Source of the DNA: Saprospiraceae bacterium
Lineage (GTDB): Bacteria; Bacteroidota; Bacteroidia; Chitinophagales; Saprospiraceae
Assembly (NCBI GenBank): GCA_020631135.1
Contig: JAHDHU010000007.1
Location: forward strand, 1-63,396
Direction of reading: 5' to 3'
Length of the DNA: 63,396 nt
Shown here: positions 1 through 7,867 of the stretch, piece by piece
Layout of the letters: every line of letters starts with the position of its first letter
Numbering within the stretch: position 1 is the stretch's first letter
Translations under genes and position numbers: made by a program
The notes under the pieces: generated by a model
What the model was told of the DNA's origin: nothing
The model's database searches: none
The model's input: only the letters and a program-made list of their open reading frames with translations

Positions 1-908
1 TGGATAGAAGGAAATTGGAGATATTTGCTCGAAACTATGTCAGCACTAAAAGTTGAGCCTCCTGTCTGCGAAATGTCATAATAATTGTCTGTTGCGAAAA
101 TTCTATATACCTCTTTGATTGGATTGATCGATATAATTATCGCCAAACCACTAAATAAGAGAGATGCAATCCCAAGATTTATCCAAGACGCGCGTTTTAA
201 TATTCCTTGGATTAAAAAATGCATTGGTCTGTAAGCCAAAAGAAAACCACCACGATAAAATAGAGTGTAAAGCCTTTTACCATATTTTTCAGCATACGCT
301 GAATTAACATAAGGTCCAGTAATATTAAAAAGGAAGAAAGCGACGAAGGCAACATATACAGTTAGTAAAATGATTATTTGTAAAGCGTAAACCAATTGAT
401 TCGGTAAAAAACTTCGAAGCAATTCTGAAAATCCAACCAGGGCTACTAACCATAAACTGAGTGTACAAAATAAAATAATCAAGAATGCAAAAATTGTAAA
501 GCTGACTCTACAATACTCATCAAATTGATTAGCAATGGATGTAGGAGTTTCAAATTCTGTTTTTAGAAAACCTTTTAAATGCTCAGGATATTTTTCCGAA
601 TAGCTTACGCTATCTGTTGGATCCGAAGCAAAAGAACAAAAGACCATCCATACAAATCTTAAAAAGAGATAAAACACAGCCAATAAAAACAAAACGTTTT
701 GAGCCACGATCAGAAAAGACAATAAATGTTTTATGTAAAAAAGAACATGATCGTTAAATAAAAAAACTAATTTTTGAGCCTGGTTAACAATAAGCTGTGA
801 CGAGTAAATTCCTCCAAAAATGCCTGCACCTAAAAGAAAGAATTCGATCAGCCATTGATATTGTTGATCTGCGTTGATGCCGAGGTAAGATGAGTCTAGT
901 TTGGACAT
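1..908 (-). CDS. Multi-pass membrane protein, partial (C-terminus beyond left edge)
   Basis: The reading frame is open from an ATG at 906-908 to the left edge with no stop (302 residues in the window; the C-terminus lies outside). It starts MSKLDSSYLGINADQ and has several hydrophobic stretches, roughly at residues 22-36, 60-80, 122-145 and 158-182, separated by a charged loop (around EKYPEHLKGFLKTEFE), so it is an integral membrane protein. I do not recognise the family. The methyltransferase gene lies 48 bp upstream on the same strand, so the two may be co-transcribed. A perfect 16-bp palindrome (921-936) sits just before the start codon. The function is unknown; only the coding call and membrane location are supported. 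Confidence 0.75.
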   Translation of the reverse strand, partial: MSKLDSSYLGINADQQYQWLIEFFLLGAGIFGGIYSSQLIVNQAQKLVFLFNDHVLFYIKHLLSFLIVAQNVLFLLAVFYLFLRFVWMVFCSFASDPTDSVSYSEKYPEHLKGFLKTEFETPTSIANQFDEYCRVSFTIFAFLIILFCTLSLWLVALVGFSELLRSFLPNQLVYALQIIILLTVYVAFVAFFLFNITGPYVNSAYAEKYGKRLYTLFYRGGFLLAYRPMHFLIQGILKRASWINLGIASLLFSGLAIIISINPIKEVYRIFATDNYYDISQTGGSTFSADIVSSKYLQFPSI

Positions 909-920
909 ATGGAGTTCTTT

Positions 921-936
921 CGCATTCGCGAATGCG
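921..936. repeat. Dispersed palindrome CGCATTCGCGAATGCG, copy 1 (intergenic)
   Basis: Perfect 16-bp palindrome in the 48-bp gap between the methyltransferase stop and the membrane-protein start, 12 bp before that ATG. It has no loop and no U-run, so it does not look like an intrinsic terminator. The identical 16-mer recurs at 3764 and 46592. Confidence 0.85.
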
Positions 937-956
937 ATCCAAAAGATAATAATATT

Positions 957-1511
957 TTAGAGTGCTTCCGATTTTTTATAGCAGTGATAAACCCATTCAG
1001 GAGGAATTACACTGATTTGGTTAATCTCCATTCGATCAAATGCAGCCGCAAATCTTTTTTTCAATACACGACTATATTGTACCTGGCTAAAAAAAGCGGA
1101 GGGTTTCATTTTTTGATAAGATAAGTCAATTATTTTTTCGCCCAATTCTTTCGGCATGATCGAAAATGGAATTGATGAGATGATCCCATCTACTTGTCCA
1201 TCAACCACATTATTTAATTGTTCTGCACCTTTATTGATAATGGTCAAGCGCTTATCCAGAATGTTCTTTCTCACGACTTCACAAAAGTCTTTATTTATTT
1301 CAAAAGAATATAGCTTGCCATCGTCACTCATTTTGTCGAGAATCTCTTTTGTAATATTACCATGACCCATACCAAATTCAACAAAGATTTGATTAGATCC
1401 TTTTTCGATTTTAGAGGTAATATCCAGCTCCACTTTTCTGCTTGTTTGGAAAAGTGCTCCAGTAGTTAAGACATTTTTAGAAAAAGCCAGAGCTGTTTTG
1501 AGTTTACTCAT
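957..1511 (-). CDS. SAM-dependent methyltransferase, PmtA-like (phospholipid N-methyltransferase type)
   Basis: 184 residues from the ATG at 1509-1511; a GGAGG sits just upstream of this ATG, which favours it over a TTG three codons earlier. The SAM-binding motif I is VEFGMGHGNITKEIL, followed by an acidic end of strand 2 (YSFEINKDF). The later SSIPFSIMP segment matches the S-G-L-P-F/L motif of PmtA-type phospholipid methyltransferases rather than the NPPY motif of nucleic-acid enzymes. The length (about 185-200) also fits that family. The substrate is inferred, not shown; a small rRNA-type methyltransferase is an alternative. It is probably the first gene of a two-gene unit with the downstream membrane protein. 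Confidence 0.7.
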   Translation of the reverse strand: MSKLKTALAFSKNVLTTGALFQTSRKVELDITSKIEKGSNQIFVEFGMGHGNITKEILDKMSDDGKLYSFEINKDFCEVVRKNILDKRLTIINKGAEQLNNVVDGQVDGIISSIPFSIMPKELGEKIIDLSYQKMKPSAFFSQVQYSRVLKKRFAAAFDRMEINQISVIPPEWVYHCYKKSEAL

Positions 1512-1611
1512 ATCCTCCAAAAGTAAAAAACTTCTTCTTTTGATTAATTATTTGATTGACAAACAAAACAAAAAGAAGAATTGATCGAAAATATTCTACC
1601 GATTTCTTCAT

Positions 1612-1644
1612 AAAAAAAGCCGATACAATTTTGCATCGGCTTTT
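1612..1644 (-). terminator. Intrinsic terminator on the minus strand
   Basis: Inverted repeat with arms 1615-1628 and 1631-1644 (AAAAGCCGAT..., one mismatch, 2-base loop). Read on the minus strand the stem is followed by seven U residues (1618-1612). It can end transcripts from tesB and lies directly after the possible sorting-domain remnant at 1677-1760. Confidence 0.75.
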
Positions 1645-1676
1645 ACCCTATAAAAAATTTTGAGAACGAATTTTTC

Positions 1677-1760
1677 TTATTTTAAAACGATGACATCTCC
1701 ATAATATTGTTGTTCTATGAATTTTCTTAGATAGATAAACACTTGATATTGAGCGATTCC
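1677..1760 (-). pseudogene. Possible remnant of a T9SS type B C-terminal sorting domain
   Basis: A 27-codon open stretch ends in TAA at 1677-1679 and reads GIAQYQVFIYLRKFI, then YYGDVIVLK. This matches the end of gliding-motility-associated (type B) sorting domains, which typically finish with a Val-Phe/Tyr-Ile/Val-Tyr strand and then GDV.L(I/L)(K/R); compare DVYLWIAKYEF and GDLTLLR in the adhesin ending at 12139. There is no start codon and an in-frame TAG lies just upstream, so it cannot be an intact gene. The terminator at 1612-1644 follows it directly. It may be the stub left by a deletion next to tesB; chance similarity is possible at this length. Confidence 0.35.
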
Positions 1761-1812
1761 CTACGCCAGAATAGGCAAATGCTTTATTTTGCCAGATACC
1801 TGACTTTCTTGA

Positions 1813-2676
1813 CTAAGAAATTTGCCTAATTAGACCTTCTTGGGTGACAGAGGCCACTAATTTTCCCTCGCGATTAAATATTTTTCCCTGACAAAAAGCC
1901 CGAGCATTACCTGCATTTGGACTTTCTACCGCATATAGGTGCCAATCATTAAAGTTTGATTTACGATGAAACCACATGGCATGATCTAAACTTGCTATAA
2001 TCATCGGAGTATTAAAAAACGAAACATTGTGCGGCAGCAGTGAAGAAATAAGCAAGCTAAAATCAGAAACATAAGCGAGCAAAACTTGGTCCATGAGTGC
2101 ATCTCCTTCATAGTTACCATTTACCTTAAACCATACGTGTGTCCTTGCTGGCCTAATACCTGGATTAAATGGATCATAATGTTCAACGGGGTGAAATACA
2201 ATTGGACTTTCTGAAGAATAGAATCCTCTTGCTTTTATGTTAAATTTTTCGGCAAATTGAGCAAAAATATCAGAAAAGGAAGTCAAAGATTCTGGTTTTG
2301 CCACGTTGGGCATTACGGCCATGTGCTCCAGTCCTTTTTCTTGGATATGGAATGATAGAGCTCCTAAGAATATCACTCGATCATTTTGTTTTGCCAAAAC
2401 TCTTCTAGTCGCAAAACTGCGTCCATCCTTAATTTCTTCTACCTCGTAGATAACGTCGAGATCATTGTTGCCTGGCGATAAAAAATAACCATGTAAAGAG
2501 TTAAGCTCAAATCTGCCAAGCTCAACAGTTTGATGTGCGGCAGCAACAGATTGGGCCAATACTTGTCCACCATAAATTCTAGGACTGCCGATATATAAAT
2601 TACCTGCTCTGAATTTACAATCATCTATTTTTTCTAAAGTAAGGCTATCTAATAGCTTAGGAAAAAGACTTTTCAT
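1813..2676 (-). CDS. tesB: Acyl-CoA thioesterase II
   Basis: 287 residues, the usual TesB length. It is a double hot-dog protein: the N-terminal half carries IYGGQVLAQSVAAAHQTV and the LHGYFLSPG strand, the C-terminal half carries the SLDHAMWFHR family signature that holds the catalytic Asp, followed by WHLYAVESPNAGNARAFCQG. The enzyme hydrolyses medium- to long-chain acyl-CoA to free acid and CoA in the cytoplasm. It is transcribed away from a TetR-family regulator with only 49 bp between the two starts, an arrangement common for locally regulated fatty-acid genes; control of tesB by that regulator is inferred. Start chosen at the first ATG, which matches the family N-terminus. Confidence 0.93.
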   Translation of the reverse strand: MKSLFPKLLDSLTLEKIDDCKFRAGNLYIGSPRIYGGQVLAQSVAAAHQTVELGRFELNSLHGYFLSPGNNDLDVIYEVEEIKDGRSFATRRVLAKQNDRVIFLGALSFHIQEKGLEHMAVMPNVAKPESLTSFSDIFAQFAEKFNIKARGFYSSESPIVFHPVEHYDPFNPGIRPARTHVWFKVNGNYEGDALMDQVLLAYVSDFSLLISSLLPHNVSFFNTPMIIASLDHAMWFHRKSNFNDWHLYAVESPNAGNARAFCQGKIFNREGKLVASVTQEGLIRQIS

Positions 2677-2725
2677 AGCACAAATATGTCAAGAATCTCG
2701 TTTATTATTTAGTTACTTTAGAAGT

Positions 2726-3388
2726 ATGAGAGCATCCAAAAAGGCTGAGAAAGAAGAAAAGATCATTAGTGCTGCAGAATTTGTATTGATGAAACTAGGT
2801 TTTAAAAATGCAAAAATGGAAGATATCGCAAAAGCTTGTGATATTACTAAGGTCACTTTATACTCTTATTTTCAAAGTAAAGAGAATTTGTATATGGCGA
2901 TCACCTATAAAGCCATGTCCCTGCTCAACGAGAAGTATCGAAAAATAGTTAAAGCCAATAAAGACGAAAGTGGATTAGAATCATCTCTCAAACTCATCCG
3001 CGGTTTTATGGATTTCTGTGAGCAGAATTATCTTTATTCTGAAGCCTTACTGGATTACTTTTCTTTGATTAGATCAGGGAGTTCAAAATTTACAGAAGCG
3101 ATTAACGAAAGTTCTTATTTTAAGCTTTGTCAAAAAATACAAAACGAAGCTTTCAAGATTGTACTAAAAGAAGTTGATCGTGGCAAGTATGACGGAAGTA
3201 TAAAATCTGGATTAGACTCAGCAATAGCGACTCTAATTGCTTGGACGGCTGCAGTCGGTTATGCAAAAGTGATGTCCTCGACTCCGGGTGAAACGGCGAT
3301 GTTGTTAAACGTAGACCTAAAAGAACTGAAAGAGGTAAAAATTCAAATAGCAAGAAATACCATGTCCAATGTGGCGAATCTTAATTAA
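2726..3388 (+). CDS. TetR/AcrR-family transcriptional regulator
   Basis: 220 residues. Residues about 12-60 form the TetR helix-turn-helix domain (AEFVLMKLGF, MEDIAKACDITKVTLYSYF, SKENLYMAI), with the recognition helix around TKVTLYSYF. The C-terminal helical region, which would bind a ligand and dimerise, is not assignable. Its position divergent from tesB suggests that it responds to an acyl-CoA or fatty acid, but this is inference from position only. A short lipoprotein gene starts 22 bp downstream and may be co-transcribed. Confidence 0.9.
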   Translation: MRASKKAEKEEKIISAAEFVLMKLGFKNAKMEDIAKACDITKVTLYSYFQSKENLYMAITYKAMSLLNEKYRKIVKANKDESGLESSLKLIRGFMDFCEQNYLYSEALLDYFSLIRSGSSKFTEAINESSYFKLCQKIQNEAFKIVLKEVDRGKYDGSIKSGLDSAIATLIAWTAAVGYAKVMSSTPGETAMLLNVDLKELKEVKIQIARNTMSNVANLN

Positions 3389-3410
3389 TTTTAATTATAA
3401 ACCATTCGAA

Positions 3411-3707
3411 ATGAAAAATATCTTCATCGCTTTTTTTACCATCGCCATTTTTTCTTCTTGTTCAAATGGTTCGATGGGATGTGACAATGCCATTGAAGCT
3501 TCTTTGGTCCAAGTTTCTGATATTCCAGGATGTGAATGGGCGTTTATTTCTGAAGATTATGATCGACCTCTGGAACCCATAAATTTGACTGATTATATTA
3601 CTGATCCTGAAGAATCAAAGTCTTATATGATAGAATTTGATGAGAAACCAGATGCTGCGACCATATGCCAAACTGGCATACTTATCGAATTGACATGTTT
3701 AGAATAA
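3411..3707 (+). CDS. Small predicted lipoprotein, unknown function
   Basis: 98 residues from ATG 3411. The N-terminus MKNIFIAFFTIAIFSSC is a lipoprotein signal peptide with the lipobox FSSC. The start at 3411 is preferred over an upstream in-frame ATG at 3369 because that one overlaps the TetR gene and would bury the signal sequence. The mature part is acidic with Cys residues (MGCDNAIEA, PGCEWAF, ATICQTG, ELTC), perhaps disulphide-forming. No family is recognised. The gene ends 2 bp before the convergent MDR gene. Confidence 0.75.
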   Translation: MKNIFIAFFTIAIFSSCSNGSMGCDNAIEASLVQVSDIPGCEWAFISEDYDRPLEPINLTDYITDPEESKSYMIEFDEKPDAATICQTGILIELTCLE

Positions 3708-3709
3708 GC

Positions 3710-4732
3710 TTACCAGTTAACCACAACCTTTCCAATAGATTTTCGACTTTCTAAATATTCATGCGCATTCGCGAATGCGTCTACAGTAAATACTTTATCG
3801 ACTCGAGGTTTTATTATTTTTTGCTCTGCAAAAGAAACGACTTCATTTAGCACCTTTTGAAAAAGCAAAGGTTTTTTATCCGCGACTCGAAGCATATTGA
3901 CACCAATAATAGCTTGCGAATGCATCAACATCTGTAAGGGTGAAAAGAATCCGAATCCAAGTGCGACGGATATCGTTTTTAGTTTGCCAGATTTCGAACC
4001 ATTCATCTGGGCCGCCACACCATAGCTTATGATTTTGCCTCCAGCCTTAAGGATCTTAAATCCTTTCTTAAAAGTTTTACCACCAATACTATCAAAAATC
4101 ACATCCACAGGTCTTTTACCATATTTTGAAATGATTGCTTCATCAAATTTCTCTTTGGTATAATCAATGCAAAAATCAACACCATTGGCTTTCATAAAAT
4201 CTTGTTTAGTGGTGCTGCCTGTTCCGATTACTTGGCAATTTTTATGCTTTGCAATTTGTGTCATGATCGAACCAACGCCTCCAGCTGCAGCGTGAATTAA
4301 CACCAATTCATTTGGATTGAGATTTATGGATTCGCAAAGACAATAATAAGCCGTGCAGGCTTGTGTAGCCAAAGTAGTCGCCTCTTCGAATGACAACTGA
4401 TCTGGAATTTTAGCAACACCAAAAGCAGATGTTTTAACATACTCCGCATACCCACCGAATCGAGTCAAAGCAGTAACTCGATCTCCAATATTAAGATGAG
4501 TAACCTTTGATCCTACAGCCTCAACTATACCAGCTACATCGTAACCCAAAACAGCTGGATTTTTCGGTGCATCCGGGTAAAGCCCCCTTCTCGCCACAAC
4601 ATCAGCAAAGTTGAGCCCCATAGAAGTAACTTTAATAAGTACATCATCATCTCCGGGTGATGGGATTTCGATGTCTCTTATTTCAAAAGCATTTTTTGCT
4701 TCTCCGTATTTAACCAATGTTATCGTCTTCAA
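3710..4732 (-). CDS. Zinc-independent MDR oxidoreductase (quinone oxidoreductase / VAT-1-like)
   Basis: 340 residues, typical for the medium-chain dehydrogenase/reductase superfamily. The N-terminal GroES-like part (residues about 1-120) contains LGYDVAGIVEAVGSKV and GDRV; the Rossmann part has the NADPH-binding AAAGGVGSIMTQIAKH. The Cys/His zinc ligands of alcohol dehydrogenases are not seen, which points to the quinone oxidoreductase group. The start is TTG at 4730-4732; no ATG lies near the expected N-terminus, and TTG gives MKTITLVKYG, a normal family start. The C-terminal codons contain a perfect copy of the dispersed palindrome (3764-3779), read as DAFANAH. The substrate is unknown. Confidence 0.87.
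   Translation of the reverse strand: MKTITLVKYGEAKNAFEIRDIEIPSPGDDDVLIKVTSMGLNFADVVARRGLYPDAPKNPAVLGYDVAGIVEAVGSKVTHLNIGDRVTALTRFGGYAEYVKTSAFGVAKIPDQLSFEEATTLATQACTAYYCLCESINLNPNELVLIHAAAGGVGSIMTQIAKHKNCQVIGTGSTTKQDFMKANGVDFCIDYTKEKFDEAIISKYGKRPVDVIFDSIGGKTFKKGFKILKAGGKIISYGVAAQMNGSKSGKLKTISVALGFGFFSPLQMLMHSQAIIGVNMLRVADKKPLLFQKVLNEVVSFAEQKIIKPRVDKVFTVDAFANAHEYLESRKSIGKVVVNW
3764..3779. repeat. Dispersed palindrome CGCATTCGCGAATGCG, copy 2 (coding)
   Basis: Perfect 16-bp copy inside the MDR oxidoreductase gene, read in frame as Ala-Phe-Ala-Asn-Ala (within DAFANAHEYL). It is identical to the intergenic copy at 921-936. Confidence 0.85.
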
Positions 4733-4779
4733 AAGTTTTATTTTAATGATTTTGTAAAGATGCCAAATTAATTAGATGA

Positions 4780-6663
4780 CTATTTCATAAACTCCCAGGC
4801 CGAAAGGTAGGATCCATTTTTTTCAAAATGTTCCATCAGCGCATTATACATATTATCTTGACCAAGTGTGACACCATCGCCTATGATAATCAATTTCATC
4901 TTTGCCCTAGTGAGCGCAACATTAATTCTTCGATAGTCTTTTAAAAAACCTATGGTTCCCGATTCGTTCGATCGGACTAAGCTTAGATAGATAATGTCTT
5001 TTTCTTGACCTTGGAAACCATCTATTGAGTTGACAGTGATATCAACTTCTCGATAGCACTCGTCTTCTCCTATTTTTTCTCTTATCAAACGAACTTGCTG
5101 AGCATAGGGCGCAATTATTCCAATACTGTAGTTTTTGAACAAATCTTTATTTTCAAGAAAGTGTTCTCTCAGGATAAAATATTCTCCAGAATTGCTCAGG
5201 CTTCGGCTTTCAGGATTCATACTTTCTTCAAATCCGCAACCGCTGGTATCGATAAAACAAATGCCAGTATCATCAGAATCTAAAAAGCGATTTTTACAGA
5301 CTTCATTGGACAGTAATTTGTCATCATAAAAGAACTTATTGGAGAAACCCAGAATGTGATCATTCATTCGGTATTGCTCTTGCAATAAATGGCAATGTTT
5401 AATGCAACTAGATAATCGATCCAGAAGGGTAGTTTCCAATCCTTTGTTTTTTGCCTCGGTGGTTTTAACTGTAGGAGGCAGTTGTAAATGATCTCCAGCA
5501 AATATTACTTTTTTAGCTTTAAGCATTGCATTCCAACATTCTGGTTCGAGTGCTTGTGAAGCCTCATCAATTACCAAAGTATCAAAATAAATGTCTTTGA
5601 TTATTTTGTTGCTCGCACCGATCAATGTGGAACAAATAATTTTTGCGTCATCAATGATGTTATCAACTAATTTGGCTTCTAAATCACGAGCCCATTTTCG
5701 TAACTCTCGTGATTCTTTGTACATAGTATTTCTATGATTACGATCCTTTACACCGAAACTTCGTTTAAATTTTGCTGCTTGCTTTTTCGCTTCTTGGGCT
5801 TCGATTTTAACTTTCTTGATGTGTTGCCAATCTGGATGATTTCTTAGCTGTTCGCCGATGGTAAGTTGGGTGATTTCATCATTGATCCGACTGACATTTC
5901 CGATGCGCAAAACTGGAAGCCCTTTTTTGTGAAGTAGATATGCTAAAAGATCAACGGCATTATTGCTCGAAGCGCAGACAAGAATCTTTCTATTTGATTT
6001 AGAGATATAGTGGATTAGTTCGACCAGTGTTGTGGTCTTGCCAGTTCCTGGAGGTCCATGAATTATGGCCAATTGCGTGGCAGCCGCACAATTTCTTAGT
6101 GCTTGATTTTGAAATTTATTGAGTTTTATATTTTCGTAATGCTCATGTTGACTCCAATTTTCAATTTCTGCAAAAGAGCTTAAAGACTCGATACCATTTT
6201 TTAGCTCCTTAATATGGGTTTCTTGATTTTCCTTTAGATCGTTTAAAGCCCCTTTCATAACGGTGTAAGGACGTTCATCGTAAACCAATTCTACACCATA
6301 TCTATCGTTTTCAAGTATCGAATGGTCTAGATCTTTGTTGCTCAGAATGACAGAAATTATGTTTTTCCTTAGGTAAGAAATTGTAGCTCGATATTCGTTT
6401 TGCTCTGTAAATAGAATTACTCCAGCTCCAATTTTCAATTTGTGCGGAAGATTGGATTGAGCGTTACGCTCGAGTTGGATTTCGATATTTTCACCTACTG
6501 TATAAAATTTTCGAACCAGTTTTAAGGGATAACATAAAATACCCGCTTTTACTTTTTCCTGTATGCTTTTTTGAGAAGAGAGAGAACGGTAATACTCTTC
6601 TTCGTGAAGCCTTTCTGCTTCAATGGCTTCCAATAGATTGTTAATACGGCTATTTCCATTCAT
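4780..6663 (-). CDS. Superfamily 1B helicase, UPF1/IGHMBP2-like
   Basis: 627 residues. The Walker A motif GPPGTGKTT is at residues 203-211; then come the DEAS Walker B (VIDEASQALEPE, about 367), GDHLQLPPTV (motif III), LLQEQYRMND (motif IV region), TVNSIDGFQGQEKDIIYLSLVRS (motif V) and INVALTRAKMKLIIIGD (motif VI). This set is diagnostic of UPF1-like SF1 helicases, and the length fits the bacterial IGHMBP2-like group. The N-terminal 150 residues would form the beta-barrel/stalk insertion. It likely unwinds nucleic acid 5' to 3'; the cellular role is not evident. The start codon is the last triplet of a 12-bp palindrome (6661-6672). Confidence 0.92.
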   Translation of the reverse strand: MNGNSRINNLLEAIEAERLHEEEYYRSLSSQKSIQEKVKAGILCYPLKLVRKFYTVGENIEIQLERNAQSNLPHKLKIGAGVILFTEQNEYRATISYLRKNIISVILSNKDLDHSILENDRYGVELVYDERPYTVMKGALNDLKENQETHIKELKNGIESLSSFAEIENWSQHEHYENIKLNKFQNQALRNCAAATQLAIIHGPPGTGKTTTLVELIHYISKSNRKILVCASSNNAVDLLAYLLHKKGLPVLRIGNVSRINDEITQLTIGEQLRNHPDWQHIKKVKIEAQEAKKQAAKFKRSFGVKDRNHRNTMYKESRELRKWARDLEAKLVDNIIDDAKIICSTLIGASNKIIKDIYFDTLVIDEASQALEPECWNAMLKAKKVIFAGDHLQLPPTVKTTEAKNKGLETTLLDRLSSCIKHCHLLQEQYRMNDHILGFSNKFFYDDKLLSNEVCKNRFLDSDDTGICFIDTSGCGFEESMNPESRSLSNSGEYFILREHFLENKDLFKNYSIGIIAPYAQQVRLIREKIGEDECYREVDITVNSIDGFQGQEKDIIYLSLVRSNESGTIGFLKDYRRINVALTRAKMKLIIIGDGVTLGQDNMYNALMEHFEKNGSYLSAWEFMK

Positions 6664-6672
6664 TCGCGAATG
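6661..6672. repeat. Dispersed palindrome, 12-bp copy over the helicase start codon
   Basis: CATTCGCGAATG, the inner 12 bp of the dispersed motif, with CG retained on one side. The minus-strand ATG at 6661-6663 that starts the helicase is part of the palindrome, so a protein bound here could also affect translation or transcription start. Confidence 0.75.
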
Positions 6673-6719
6673 CGAAACTATGACAAACCGAAAGACAAAG
6701 CGATCTTAAACGTAATTTT

Positions 6720-7613
6720 TTAGAATTTTGGACAACGAACTTTGTTTCTTTTCATTCGTTTTCTTCTTTTTCTTTTTGGTTTAGAATGTTCTCTAAAACG
6801 AGCTCCGACAGTAATGTATGTTGTCATGTACCAATCATTTTCGGCGGGATTTCCTCTGTTTAAACCTTCATAGGCCGCTGCGTTTGGATCTATTTCGTCT
6901 CCTCTAAACGCCAATTCGGCAGCCAATGCTCCATTGGTAGCTGCTAATTTTTCTGGATCTACGTAGGTCGTACTTACATCATCTAAATAATCAGTAAATG
7001 TCAATCTCAATTTAGCACCCATTCCGATCCAAAGACTTTTCGTAATGTCATATTTTATTCCTGCACCAATCGGAATCGAAACTTGTGTTAGTGAATATTT
7101 TTCTCTTTCTGGGTAATAAGAAGACCCTTGGCCTTCGGTACCGAGTCTTTGTAATTCTACCCATTCACCTTGATAATAAGCCTGAGGATTAAAATAAAAA
7201 ATGTTAAACCCTGTAATTGCAACTGGTCTTAACCGAGTATAATCTCTATGGAAAAAGGAAAGTAGGTTTAATTCTGTCGTAATGCCATACTCTAATATGG
7301 GAGACTTGAAATTTAAATTTCTTAATCTTTTCGTAGAATTGGCAGAAACTTCATCCGAAGCAGAAATTTCCGTGACTGTATAATTCAAAAATATGGTTCC
7401 AAATCGATTTCCAAATCCGACATAATGTCCTTTAGAAGCACTGCTTAAAGAAGCGCTTGGAATTGCCTTAAACTTGGTTAAATCTCCAAAATAGGCAGAA
7501 ACGCCATATTCATATCCAAAATCAAAATGCTGGGCGTGATTAACAAAAGGGGTACTCAAAAAGCATAATAATGCCAATACGCTTAGTTTTAAGCTATTGT
7601 CGAAATTCTTCAT
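6720..7613 (-). CDS. Predicted outer-membrane beta-barrel protein (DUF6089-like)
   Basis: 297 residues from the ATG at 7611-7613 (an upstream in-frame ATG would put 13 residues before the signal peptide). The N-terminal signal sequence ends at about FVNHAQ. The mature protein has alternating hydrophobic strands (FDFGYEYGVSAYFGDL, VGFGNRFGTIFLNYT, IGMGAKLRLTFTDYLDDVST) and resembles the Bacteroidota barrel family described as DUF6089, with the GDLTKF and DYLDDVS motifs. The very basic C-terminal tail (KPKRKRRKRMKRNK) is notable for an exported protein. Structural or transport role is unknown. It is divergent from the large adhesin gene at 7868. Confidence 0.75.
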   Translation of the reverse strand: MKNFDNSLKLSVLALLCFLSTPFVNHAQHFDFGYEYGVSAYFGDLTKFKAIPSASLSSASKGHYVGFGNRFGTIFLNYTVTEISASDEVSANSTKRLRNLNFKSPILEYGITTELNLLSFFHRDYTRLRPVAITGFNIFYFNPQAYYQGEWVELQRLGTEGQGSSYYPEREKYSLTQVSIPIGAGIKYDITKSLWIGMGAKLRLTFTDYLDDVSTTYVDPEKLAATNGALAAELAFRGDEIDPNAAAYEGLNRGNPAENDWYMTTYITVGARFREHSKPKRKRRKRMKRNKVRCPKF

Positions 7614-7652
7614 TTTATATAGGGTTATAAGGATGACACATTTTATAAGCAA

Positions 7653-7867
7653 GCGCCTTATTTCAAAAATGTCATTTGATTTACATTTCGAATTTTTTAA
7701 AGAGATTGCTAAATCCTTGCTTCTTTCGTCATTTGAAGATAATTTTCATGTCAATGCCGACAATATAGTCCATTTAATGCCATTAAATTCGTAACGAATT
7801 AATGGTATTAAAAGCCCTATGCTTGGTCAAAGCTTTATACCTTTACTTCCTTGAATAAATCACAATT
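7653..7867. other. Divergent intergenic region with an imperfect inverted repeat
   Basis: 215 bp (254 bp counting from the chosen start at 7613) between the barrel-protein and adhesin starts. It contains a near-perfect inverted repeat, arms 7774-7791 and 7795-7811 (TTAATGCCATTAAATTCG against its complement with one mismatch and one bulge), about 57 bp before the adhesin ATG. It lacks a U-run, so an operator or mRNA-leader structure is more likely than a terminator. No small gene is convincing here. Confidence 0.5.
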
